NCBI GenBank assembly: GCA_028023455.1
Contig: JAQFVV010006720.1
Coordinates: 210,501-274,500 of the forward strand
DNA length: 64,000 nucleotides
DNA from: Epiperipatus broadwayi
Lineage: Eukaryota > Onychophora > Udeonychophora > Euonychophora > Peripatidae
Direction: 5' to 3'
In this document: positions 54,661 to 64,000 of the stretch, one piece after another
Position numbering within the stretch: position 1 is the first letter of the stretch
How the letters are laid out: every line of letters begins with the position of its first letter
Made by a program: the position numbers and the translations under genes
Notes under the pieces: generated by a model
The model's input: only the letters and a program-made list of their open reading frames with translations
Told to the model about the DNA's origin: nothing
The model's database searches: none

Positions 54661-55548
54661 TATTTATAAAAATGCAACAGCAACAAATAGATTACATAAT
54701 GATAGTAGGAAAGTCAACATTTAAAAGGGTGTAAGACAGGGTGAATCCATATCTCCAAAAGTTTCACAGTAGTGCTGCAATAATTATTTTGTGAAGTAAA
54801 ACGAGAAGCTAAAGGAATGAAAGTAAATGGAGATTATTTAAATCATTTCAATTTTGCAGATGATGTAGTAGTTTTTGCAAATAATGCTTTAGAACTACAG
54901 GAAATGTTGCAGGAGTTATGAGATGAAAGTAGGAATGTAGGACTGAAGATAGATGTTAAAAAGACTAAAGTAATGTTTAATAGATCTCAAAATATGAAAG
55001 TAAAAATTGATTATGATGAGTTAGAAGAAGTTAACAGTTACAAATACCTTGGTCAGATTATTAATACAGATGGAAGTATAATGGATGAAATTAATCATAG
55101 AATTAAACTTGGTTGGAGTGCTTTTGGTAGAAATAACTTGATACTAAAAGGAAATATGCCTATGTATTTGAAAAGGAAAGTTTTTTTAATAATTGTGTTT
55201 TGCCAGTTCTTACTTATGGATCTGAGACTTGGATACTTAATAGAAGAGCGATGCAGAGACTTCAGACCCCTCAAAGAAGTATGGAAAGGTGCATGTTGGG
55301 CATAACAAGAAGGGATCGAAAACAAAATGTATGAGTAAGAAAACAAACAGGTGTTACTGACCTCATTGAAAAAATTAAAAGACTGAAGTGGAGTTGTGCT
55401 TGACATATTGTTAGATTAGATGATAACAGATGGACAATTGAAATTTTAATCTGGATTCCAAGAGATTGTAAAAGACCCAGAAAGAGACCACAAGTGAGAT
55501 GGGTGGATGAAATAAAAAAGAGTGCATGGGTGATGTGGAGATATTATG
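54661..55548 (+). pseudogene. RTE-type LINE: RT palm, thumb and C-terminal remnant, 3'-truncated
   Basis: VRQGESISPKVSQ (54,731-54,770) is motif B. FNFADDVVVFANNALELQEM (54,849-54,908) is motif C with an intact FADD. SYKYLGQIINTDGS, KGNMPMYLKRKV and the LTYGSETWILNRRAMQRLQT stretch (55,207-55,266, over a frameshift) are the conserved YLG, KR.(L/V) and YG.E.W thumb and C-terminal motifs. It ends in the KRPRKRPQVRWVDEIKKSAW region (about 55,470-55,530). RTE elements normally continue for roughly 20 more residues and a 3' UTR, which are missing: composite-repeat sequence resumes near 55,550. Loss of the 3' end with a retained 5' end is the reverse of usual LINE truncation. Confidence 0.88.
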
Positions 55549-55549
55549 T

Positions 55550-55745
55550 CTCATTCTCTTCTCCACTATGCTAGTGGGCTGGATTTAAAATGATTTCTCA
55601 TGTGCCATCATTATATGTTATTCATTAGGTGTTTGATCAGGGGCTTAGAGAATGGGTTCGAATTGAGGTTGGTCCGTGACCTAAATCTCAGGCTTGACTG
55701 GGTATGAAGTACATTTTGTGAGTTCCAACTCAGGTTAGATGAGTC
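55550..55745 (+). repeat. Right flank block of composite element, copy 2 (resumed)
   Basis: This matches 36,235-36,490, for example tatgttattcattaggtgtt and aaatctcaggcttgactggg. It establishes that the LINE sits inside this repeat. Confidence 0.85.
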
Positions 55746-55869
55746 GTCATGTTTTGACAGGTACTCTCTATAATATCATGGTTAACTATTCTGAATATGT
55801 GGATTAATTAATTATTTATTTTCAATTTTACAGTGAATTGATTCAAAATAGAATTAAGTGGGAAGAGAC

Positions 55870-56035
55870 AAAGTTGGAATACAGTGTGTTTTCTCGATTT
55901 CTTTAAACCCCTCAGTCTTTGTAATATTTTAATAGACTCCTTCATGGTTCTCAAATCACACTTTTTTAAATTATAAGTTATTTTAATATTATCAACATCA
56001 AGTTCTTTAAGACATTAACTTACACACTGATGGAT
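55870..56035 (-). pseudogene. Penelope-like element 3: scrap of GIY-YIG C-terminal region
   Basis: A minus-strand frame reads ELDVDNIKITYNLKKCDLRT, then MKESIKILQRLRGLKKS. It resembles the end of the Penelope element at 24.4-24.8 kb (HKPDFDNTK ... FKNYKRI), and the DNA of the two loci is alignable (atttgatt/aatagactccttc against attgattctcttatag, then tcaaatcacacttttttaaa). Only this short part of the domain is present. No RT part was found next to it. Confidence 0.55.
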
Positions 56036-56039
56036 GATT

Positions 56040-56380
56040 ATTGCATACAATTGACAAAATCATAAAAAATAATAGATATTTTAAACCAAAATGTACTTGC
56101 TATGTATATAATGATCGAACTCAGAGAATATAAAAGTATATATAGAAAAATAGTACAAATAAAAGGGCACCAAATATGAAACATAATGCATGTTAGTCAA
56201 ATATACCTGATTCCTAATTTCAAATAATTATACATATATCTTTTTGCTATAAATTACTAATTTGTGCTAATATATTTAAAAATAAATAAATAAACAAACA
56301 AACATCATATGTATTTTATTGTTATTGGATTCCAAGTTTATTTTTAAACTATTTTCATATATATATATAATACATTATCA

Positions 56381-56418
<38 letters not shown>

Positions 56419-56640
56419 ATTTTAGTTCACTTGATGTACAATTGCTATTTATTAAAATTATAGGCAGCAGCAATTTTATATTTGAATATAATAATAGTGG
56501 AGACAGTTGCAAAAGAATGATTTGTTTTTAAAAAAAAAAAAAACAAACATATAATTATAATAATTTGAAAACTTACCTACTAACTTCTCATTTTACACTA
56601 ATGTTTATTATATATTTATTGTATAATAAATCAATACTTT
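56040..56640. other. No gene; small (TA)n array
   Basis: AT-rich sequence with a (TA)n array at about 56,383-56,416 and an A-run near 56,530-56,543. If the exon at 56,648 is real, this would be the beginning of its downstream intron. Confidence 0.4.
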
Positions 56641-56647
56641 TACTCAC

Positions 56648-56986
56648 CTATTCCAAACTGAAATGGTGTTTTTTCTCTGTCAGTCAAAATTTTATCACCT
56701 CTGTGAAATATATACTCTTTTTCGATCATTTCTTTTTCAAAACTCTTGAAACAAATGCGTAAATATTTGTCATTGTAAATCGTTATAAGGTTTTCATAAA
56801 ACGTATTAAAAAATAAGGTTTTATTGTCATCAGTATAGTGAGAGAAAATAAGTATCATCGTTTTACTTTCATACACGTCGATCACTTCCCGTATATAGCC
56901 AGGTACTTTTGACCTTGTAACCAGACAAAATGGCTGATATAAAAGTAAGGCTGGTTTATCAAAATGGAGATAATCTTCTTCCATTT
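56648..56986 (-). CDS. Probable host-gene exon, protein family not recognised
   Basis: On the minus strand a 337-base open stretch starts at an ATG (56,984) in good context (aaatgg) and runs without stops to a consensus donor TAG|GTGAGT (exon end 56,648, phase 1). An acceptor-like tataatattttag lies directly before the ATG at 56,987. The protein starts MEEDYLHFDKPALLLYQPFC and ends FHRGDKILTDREKTPFQFGI. It is balanced in composition, with no low complexity, unlike chance frames here; alternating hydrophobic runs (MILIFSHY, NLITIYND) suggest a beta-rich domain. It seems to be a first coding exon or an early internal exon. No partner exons are recognisable within the window, so introns must be long. 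I do not recognise the family; no signal peptide or membrane segment is evident. Confidence 0.6.
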
Positions 56987-57336
56987 CTAAAATATTATAA
57001 TAAACCAAATGCTAAATTAGCAATACAATAAAATATTTACATCAAATAATATATTATTTGTTTAAGTAGGTTAAAATAAAATTACTAATTTATTACAAAG
57101 AAGCCGTGTGCTGGAAGATTTCTCAAGTGAAAACTATCACAAAAACAACTGTTTCTAATAATATCTACTCATAATGCAGTTACTCACTTTTGAATAAATT
57201 AATGAAGTAACTACGTAAATTAACAATAATAATTTGCACACATGTGATTTCATTATTTTGTTAAAAATACATTAGTCATATTAATCATATTATTGACTGA
57301 ATATATATATATATATATATATACATTATTTCATAT

Positions 57337-57370
<34 letters not shown>
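56987..57370. other. No gene; two (TA)n arrays with inverted flanks
   Basis: (TA)n arrays at 57,301-57,322 and 57,341-57,368. Between and after them, cattatttcat and gtgaaataatg are inverted to each other, so the segment can fold back. Confidence 0.6.
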
Positions 57371-57371
<1 letters not shown>

Positions 57372-57605
57372 GTGAAATAATGTTTAAATTAAAATGGGAT
57401 AATGATGTAATTAGAAACTAACCACTAACCACCTAAACATTCTCAATTATAGATAGTAATCAATATTTTTCACTGTTGTCAAGGCAACCTTCTCAACTTT
57501 TAATAGCAAGAATGGAAATCTACTCTTATCAATGGTCCATTGACTATATATTGACACTTAAAGATTGCAACTTGACCACAGAAAATCAAATATTGATACA
57601 ATGAA
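57371..57605 (+). repeat. Dispersed repeat family M, copy 1
   Basis: Starts agtgaaataatg. It contains gatg/gtgtaattagaaac and the key segment tcaaggcaaccttctc, followed by taatagcaagaatggaaatc. It also carries a segment with caacttgaccaca that is shared with copy 3. Confidence 0.85.
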
Positions 57606-57721
57606 GTTTAAAGCAACCACATTAAACATGAAATAAACATGTCCACGTAATGCAAAGTAATAAATAGTCAATTATAACATTAGAAACTGCAATACTTATA
57701 AATTATTCATGTATTATTTAA

Positions 57722-57912
57722 ATAATAAGTGAAATAATGCTTAAAGCTAAATGGGATAATGGTGTAATTAGAAACCAACTAGTAACAAACTAAACATTCA
57801 CAATTTATATACTAGTCAATATTTATCACTGCTGTCAAGGCAACCTTCTCTCCTTTTAATAGCAAGAATGGAAATCCACTTTTAGGAATGATACATTGAA
57901 TATATTGTACTG
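57722..57912 (+). repeat. Dispersed repeat family M, copy 2
   Basis: A direct copy of family M about 350 bases after copy 1 (aagtgaaataatgcttaaag, then tgctgtcaaggcaaccttct and aatagcaagaatggaaatcc). It lacks the last part of copy 1. Confidence 0.85.
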
Positions 57913-59284
57913 TTTATTTACATATAGTACAAATATATTGGTGTTTGGGTAAAAGTTAAAGGAAAAAGTAAATTTAGCAATCTAATTAAAAAGATGCAAT
58001 TCTTTTTTTTTTTTTTAATTTGTATAATTTTATTTTACATATATAATGATTTGTTATATTTTTCATTCATATTTTTTTATCTAATTAAAAATAAAAGTAA
58101 AAATTGGAAAGAACAAAAGACACACAAATTACTCCTCCAGATAAGCTGAAAAAAAAAATTTTTAGCTAATTAACGATGGCAGATAGACTTATAAAAAGGA
58201 GAACTTTGTAACTGAAAAATATTAAAGAATGCACAGGATTGTCAATGTGTATTTTTGACAAAAGCAAAAAGAATGTGCAGAAGTCTGAAAACTGGATCTC
58301 AAGTATAAAAATGAAGAGACTAGTTTAATCAGGTCTTGTGTTTGGTTGGTCCTGGATCACAAAATCCATGACCACCCTATGCTGAAATAATTATTTATGC
58401 TAGAGTGGACCAACATTTTTGACATCATTCATCATGAAGACCATCAACCCCAGAAAAGCTTTCATTACTAACCTTTAGAACAAGGACCAAAAACAAGTTA
58501 AAACTAATGGCTATGGCTCATTCTACCTCATGAAAAACTACGCATAGTAACCTACAATCTTCATGAACCTGCTAAAATTACCAGTAAGGTAAGATTCTTT
58601 ATACCCTAATTGAGACTTAAAGTTTGCAAACCATTCTCAAATAAGCTTATATCATAATCCTGATATAGACTTTAAATTTTTATATTAAAGGGACTGACAA
58701 ATGAAAAGTACTTTATAGAAACAATTTCTAAGAGAACATTGTTTAGTAATTTTAATTATTTTACCCAATTAATTAGTTGATTTAATATCTGGATTAGCAT
58801 GTGTACTCCCAATTTTATTTAATTATTTATCTTAAAAATATTTCAAATTTGTTACAATAAAATATTTTGCTTTCATCAACATTTCATTGTACACTATTAA
58901 TGATTACTATTAAATTTATTAATATTACTTTATTAAGATTTGAGAGTATAATTTATCTGTGCCAATATTTGTTGACTAAGTGCTAGGGATAATAATATTT
59001 AGAAAAAAATCTTAGTTATGGTAAAATATAATACATATTCTTTTAAAATCATTTTATTTTTTAATTTTTGAGATGCGATGTGACAGATTTCAGCAGATTC
59101 TTATATGAATCCTGGCACTCTTATAAAACAAAATAAAAAGCTGGTTCCATCATTTTCTAGGTAATGTTGATCTTGAAATATAATTATGCTTTTAGAAATA
59201 AGAATGAAATATTTTTATTTTTCATAACTTGATTAACTTATGCATTTCTGTGTGTAATAGAGATCTAGTGAGATGAGGAAAAGG
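57913..59284. other. About 1.4 kb without recognisable gene
   Basis: A less AT-rich island at about 58,270-58,620 resembles decayed inserted DNA, but I could not match any domain or another copy in the window. Confidence 0.35.
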
Positions 59285-59455
59285 TTACAATATATTGTAT
59301 CAATATTTCATTCTCTGTGGTCAAGTTGCAATGTTTATATGTCCATATATATTTAATGGACCCTTGGTAAGAGTGGATTTCCATTCTTGCTATAAAAAGG
59401 TGAGATGGTTGCCTTGACAGCAGTGAAAAATATTAATTACTATTTTTATTGTGAA
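59285..59455 (-). repeat. Dispersed repeat family M, copy 3 (inverted)
   Basis: The reverse complement of the 3' part of copy 1: tggtcaagttgcaatg matches cattgcaacttgacca-like sequence at 57,566, gtggatttccattcttgcta matches tagcaagaatggaaatcyac, and ggttgccttgacagcagtg matches cactgytgtcaaggcaacc. Adjacent to family D copy 4. Confidence 0.85.
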
Positions 59456-59464
59456 AAAAAAATT

Positions 59465-60215
59465 ACATATATTTTATTCCCACTGTCAGCCCAATGCTAC
59501 TAGCTCAGTGAGAGGCAGAGATTTATAAAATATAAATTCTCATTTAAAAATATTTCAATATTAAAATAAAAAAATAAAAGAAGCCACTGCCAGTAATAAC
59601 ACATAACCATTTATTAAACATATATAAATTCAAAATTATTTTAGTATGCTTTTACTTTAATGTTAGCAATTAATTTATTTTTTTAACTTTGTTTTGAAGT
59701 TTGCACAGATTAATTTAATATTTTATTAAAGTGTCGAGTATGAATAGACTACATAGATTGCATTTGAAAAGAAAATATTATATCCCTTATTTAACCTAAG
59801 GCCAAAAGTTTGCATGCAAACTAATGTCAACCCCCCGATACATCAATGTATTCAATGCAGCATGAATACAACAGCACAAGTAGCATAATGTCAGGAATGT
59901 ACATCTGAAAACCATGGTTATAGAAGACATTGACTCTCATCCAGTACAGGAATACTACATCTGTCTGATGAGAAGAGCAATAAAAAATCTCCATAGAAAG
60001 GGGCTGCATGTTCCATCTTACTATCCAATTCCATAGGCTAAAAAGGGTGATCCAAGAAGCAGGGAATACTGTCTGTCTCCATTGGTCAATAAAAATTCTT
60101 ATTTTGCCTGAGTGTGGCATATAAGGTGATCCTGCACATAGCAGACCTCATACTACATTTACTAATTACACCAATATATCCAATCCATTGACCCAATTTA
60201 ACTACAAAACAAATA
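59465..60215 (-). repeat. Dispersed repeat family D, copy 4 (inverted, diverged)
   Basis: Collinear with copy 1 (13,885-14,640). Landmarks are ctgtcagccc and actagctca (59,486-59,510 against 13,890-13,915), gagtatgaatagacta (59,735 against gagtatagatgagcta, 14,139), gtcaggaatgtacat (59,890 against gacaggaatgtgcat, 14,287), and ccattgaccca near 60,186 (against gcattgaccca at 14,599). The 97-codon minus-strand open frame at 59,827-60,120 lies within it and is not open in copy 1, so I treat it as a chance frame. Confidence 0.7.
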
Positions 60216-63200
60216 ACCTAAGATTTATCTTCCCTGAATTAAACTAATATAACTTTATAAATCTATGCAGCCACTCACACCTGACTTAAATTTAACTTTC
60301 ATTAATGAGTTTAATTTAACAAAAAAACAAAAATAATAATAAAACTTAAGACAACAACACAAAAAATTAATGGAAATGGTTTATTAAAAATAATAATACA
60401 TTCAATAAAATAATTATTAATAACTGATTAAGTTTGGTCAGATAGGAATTTCTACTGCAATAATTTAAATACTGGGAAAGTTTTAGAATGAAAGTTCTTA
60501 TTCTTATCAAATACTGGAATTTTAGAATATTAGTTAAAGCTTATTGGAGTTCATAAAGTTTTTACAGTTTAAACATACCAGAAAAGTTTCTTTTTTAGAA
60601 GTTTTAAATTTGAGATCCAGCATTAATTTCCCGGATATACTGTGGTCTGCAGTATAAGAAAATGATTGGTAATTTATCTTTTTCTCTTTTTTTATAGCAA
60701 AACTAAAGGGATTGAAAAGTGTATCTTTCCAAACCCTTCTCCTTCAACTCTAGCACACCTCTGCTTTCACATCTCTGTCCTCTTCCCAGCTCGTTCTTCA
60801 CTAATTAAACAAATATTTACAAACTTTTTCTTCTATATTAGAATTTTGAATTCATTGGACATTATGTCATGATGATGGTCTTTTCATTGAGGTCCGTTTC
60901 CCCGAAAGATTTTTTAATCATTGGCCATTCTGTTCCTATTGTTTTTCCTCTCCTATCTGACCTTTACTTATATATTTTGAAATGCCCAAAAGCTAGTTTA
61001 TATTTAACTAATTAATATAATCATTTCCATTTTGCAATAGCTTTAATTAATTTATTGTACTTTTTTTTTATTTTTAAATCTTTCAAGTTTTTTTTTTAAT
61101 ATTTAGTTTTAAAACTTTTTCTTTTTTTAATAAAGTTTTCCTTTAATAATTTTTCATCTGTGTGATTTTATATATTAGAATTTAGATGATTTTTAACTTT
61201 TAATTTTGAATTCTTAAAAAGTTTTTATTTGCGATCTTTTTTCATCTCTAATTTTTTTTAAAAAATAATGTAATGGCGTATGAGCCCATTATAATATATT
61301 GTCACACTCTCCCAACACCTCTCCTACCTTTCCTATCCAGGGGGTCCCAATTCTATTGAACATAGAATAAACTTCTAATCTGATCTCACTTTAAAATTGT
61401 TAATGAGACCTTTAGATTGATGTTCTACCTTAGCTTAGCTCAGTTGATTGTTACAGAGAGCTATAAGGTGTAAAATGTATATTAGATATGGGAGGAAACA
61501 TTATGTTTAATAGGAATGCAATGTCTATTAAGTTCTAAAATAAATAAATAACTAAAATTGGTAAACTTCTACCATCTAAATTTAAGTTATCAATTATACT
61601 TCATCTCCTCCCATCAATGGCATGTATTGAAAAACCTCTACTGTGTGATAAAATTAAATTAATAAAATAAAGATATAATGCTGATAATTATACTATATGG
61701 TAAGATAGAGTTAAATACATAATAATATACAACATTATTTAACTGTTAATTTTACAGAAATTTAAACTACTAACTAGTATTATAAAAGCAATGACACAAA
61801 TTAAGCCTTATTCTAATACAAATGGTAGTAGTTAGTTAATGAAAGGAATACAGTGCATTTTGATTTCAATTCATCATCTAAATAATAACTGAGTAATACA
61901 ACTTTCAGAGAATTAGTAGATAGTCGAAAATTTCATATAGTATTTATACCAAGAAAAGCAACATCATCAGATCTGAACATATTCATCATTAAATTATGGA
62001 ATAGTGCAATCATATCATACTGGATATGCAAATATGTGTGCATGTGTGGAAATATAGAACATGAATCCATGTCAAAGATGAATTCTAAACATAACTTTAA
62101 ATAAATAAAACATATATTACAAGATAATTTAAAATATACATTTGGTTTTATAGTTTACACATATACATGTTTGGGGATAATTTTAACATCAATTATTCGA
62201 TAGTCTATGTGAAAATAAACAACATGAAAATTAGCTTTCTGTTTTTTTTATTTTTATTTTAATATAGGACAGCTATCAATCCATTTTAATAAAAGAAACA
62301 TTATAATACCAGCAACATAATAATAAACATGAGTTTAAAATTCTTTGTGTATTACTTTAAAATATATTGAAGTTATCAGTTAATTCTTATAAATATATGA
62401 CACAGAAACATTATAACACTCTGCTAACATAATTAAATATAATGTTATTTTATATTTTTTGGTGTTTTATTTTCATTATACTCAAGCTATCAATCACTTC
62501 TGATATGCTCATGAAAAATAAAACTCTATGAAACACTGGCACTAAAATTATAAAATGTGAAACTAATCTTATTGGCATTTTTACTTCAAATGCATCTCCA
62601 AATAATATTAGAGGGGTTTATATCTATGAGTAAGAGGTCAAGCTATCCTTCTCAGATCAAATAAGTAACTCTATTAATTAGCTATACTTTCTTTTCATTT
62701 GCTTACTCATTCAAATGAGCATTAAACATTATGAGAGTTGATGGTATAAAATCTAAATAATTAATATGATGTTATTTGAAACAATAATTACAAAGTTACA
62801 CATTAATGATGGCTTTCTCCATACCTTACAATTTAATAATATTTTATGCTTGCATCTGAATTATGCTATCTGTTATAAAATAATTAATAGATGTAAATGT
62901 GATTGGTTTACTTATGAAATAGGGATAAGTGTCATAATATGGATGATGGCAATGACCAACTAAGCTTGAACACTAATTCTACATCAACTGTTCCATGACA
63001 AAAATCAACTCTACCTTTTTTTTATTTTTTTATTACAAACTATCATAAACATGGCTTTGAATAAATTATGGGAAATCATTCCACAGAATATATGATTGAT
63101 AAAAAGACTTTCTTCACTTTAATAACTTAAATAACAATACACAGTGACTCCCAAGCCTAATTTCCGAGTCTTAAAACAAACTGGTGTGTACATGGTCTCT

Positions 63201-64000
63201 TCACCAAAAAAATAAGCTAAATACACTATTTGGCTTTACATATTATAATTCATAAAACACAATTACCTAATCTGGTGGAAATAATCTACTCCTAACAAAT
63301 ATTTCAACAAGCTAAGGGAGAGCTTTCTCAATCCCTGACAATATACTCTATAACCCACTCATGTCAAACACTCAAATAAATTAAGGGAGACTTATCTCAA
63401 TCCATGACAAACAATAAATAACATAAACAATTTCCTTCTGCATGGCCACTAAATACATTTCAATCTAAGCATAATAAAGAAATAATAAATTCACACTTAA
63501 TTAAATCTCTAAACTTTCCACTTCATTTTGGCACAATTCATCATTTGAAAATTATTGTAACTAAATTATTTCTACTTTTAATTCAAACATTATTATAACT
63601 GGATTAAATAACAGACATGTATATATATAAGCATAATAATGCATAAACAATTTCAAATCACATTTGATAAAAAAAAAATACTGTAATGAAATTAATTAGG
63701 GTAAATTGTAAAAGTAATATAGAATAAATCTTTCATTTCTGACAAGTATAATATATTAATTTGCAAATATAATAATTATTATTAAATAAGCAAGACAAAA
63801 TAACTTGTAGCAAAGCAAAGATGAAATAAATCTTTAGTGTATTTGGCATTAGCCCAAAATTAAAATAAAAGTTTGGTTTGGCATAAACAACAAATCTTTA
63901 AATTTTGAGTAAAACAATTATGAACCTATTAACTGCTAATTATATTATTGGTTGTGTCAGCTAAAAATCAAAGCTTTTAATTGGCCAGCTCTTAAACTGA
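60216..64000. other. About 3.8 kb without recognisable gene
   Basis: AT-rich sequence. I see only weak internal repetition: two diverged units sharing tattttaatata..agctatcaatc at about 62,260 and 62,470, and a ~70-base pair of units around 63,305-63,410 (aagctaagggagagcttt against aaattaagggagacttat). A short GC-richer stretch lies at 61,270-61,360. None gives evidence of a gene. Confidence 0.45.

Noticed and set aside
59827-60120. 97-codon minus-strand open frame with hydrophobic stretches
   Set aside because: Lies in repeat family D copy 4. The aligned part of copy 1 is not open in the same frame, so there is no support for coding.
61425-61480. tagctcagttgattgttacagagagc, resembling a tRNA D-arm/A box
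   Set aside because: No B box follows at the expected distance and no cloverleaf can be drawn. The word alone is too short in AT-rich DNA.

Overview
This window looks like intergenic or intronic DNA from the nuclear genome of an AT-rich invertebrate animal. The evidence is the very low GC content by eye, the absence of long open frames, many long (TA)n arrays, and remnants of at least three retrotransposon classes typical of animal genomes: Penelope-like elements with a GIY-YIG nuclease, RTE-type and other non-LTR elements, and a Ty3/Gypsy element. I cannot name the species. A mollusc or other lophotrochozoan would fit, but that is a guess. No bacterial operons, rRNA genes or CRISPR arrays were seen.

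Layout. 1-15 kb is dominated by a large direct duplication (about 1.46-6.87 kb and 9.50-13.41 kb) whose copies differ by several insertions or deletions that mark mobile DNA. Between the copies lies a decayed lysine-rich coding stretch with an in-frame 30-residue repeat (about 8.1-8.7 kb). 13.5-17.4 kb holds a hairpin-forming foldback element, (TA)n arrays, an inverted copy of a roughly 1.5-kb repeat family and a 317-bp tandem repeat. 17.4-23.7 kb is mostly featureless. 23.8-25.3 kb has a long palindrome and a decayed Penelope-like element on the minus strand. 25.3-29.06 kb is a direct duplication of the 1.5-kb family.

29.1-36.5 kb holds a decayed non-LTR retrotransposon (gag-like ORF1 with a zinc-knuckle remnant; endonuclease plus reverse transcriptase) flanked by blocks that recur at 50.2-55.7 kb. 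36.87-38.32 kb is a 5'-truncated Penelope-like element bounded by inverted copies of its own 3' end. One of these carries a hammerhead-ribozyme-like core with a tRNA-like module beside it. 41.4-42.1 kb has an inverted-repeat element in tandem. 45.4-49.85 kb is a decayed Ty3/Gypsy element with a nested inverted repeat. 52.4-55.5 kb is a decayed RTE-type LINE inserted into the second copy of the 29-36 kb block. 55.9-56.03 kb is a third Penelope scrap. 57.4-60.2 kb holds two further repeat families.

Host genes. The only convincing host-gene piece is a minus-strand exon at 56,648-56,986, which has a matching acceptor, an ATG and a consensus GTGAGT donor; its protein family is not recognised. All retroelement ORFs carry stops and frameshifts and are treated as pseudogenes. 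Most of the interest lies in how repeats seed, invade and rearrange one another, and in the Penelope / hammerhead-like / tRNA-like arrangement at 37 kb.
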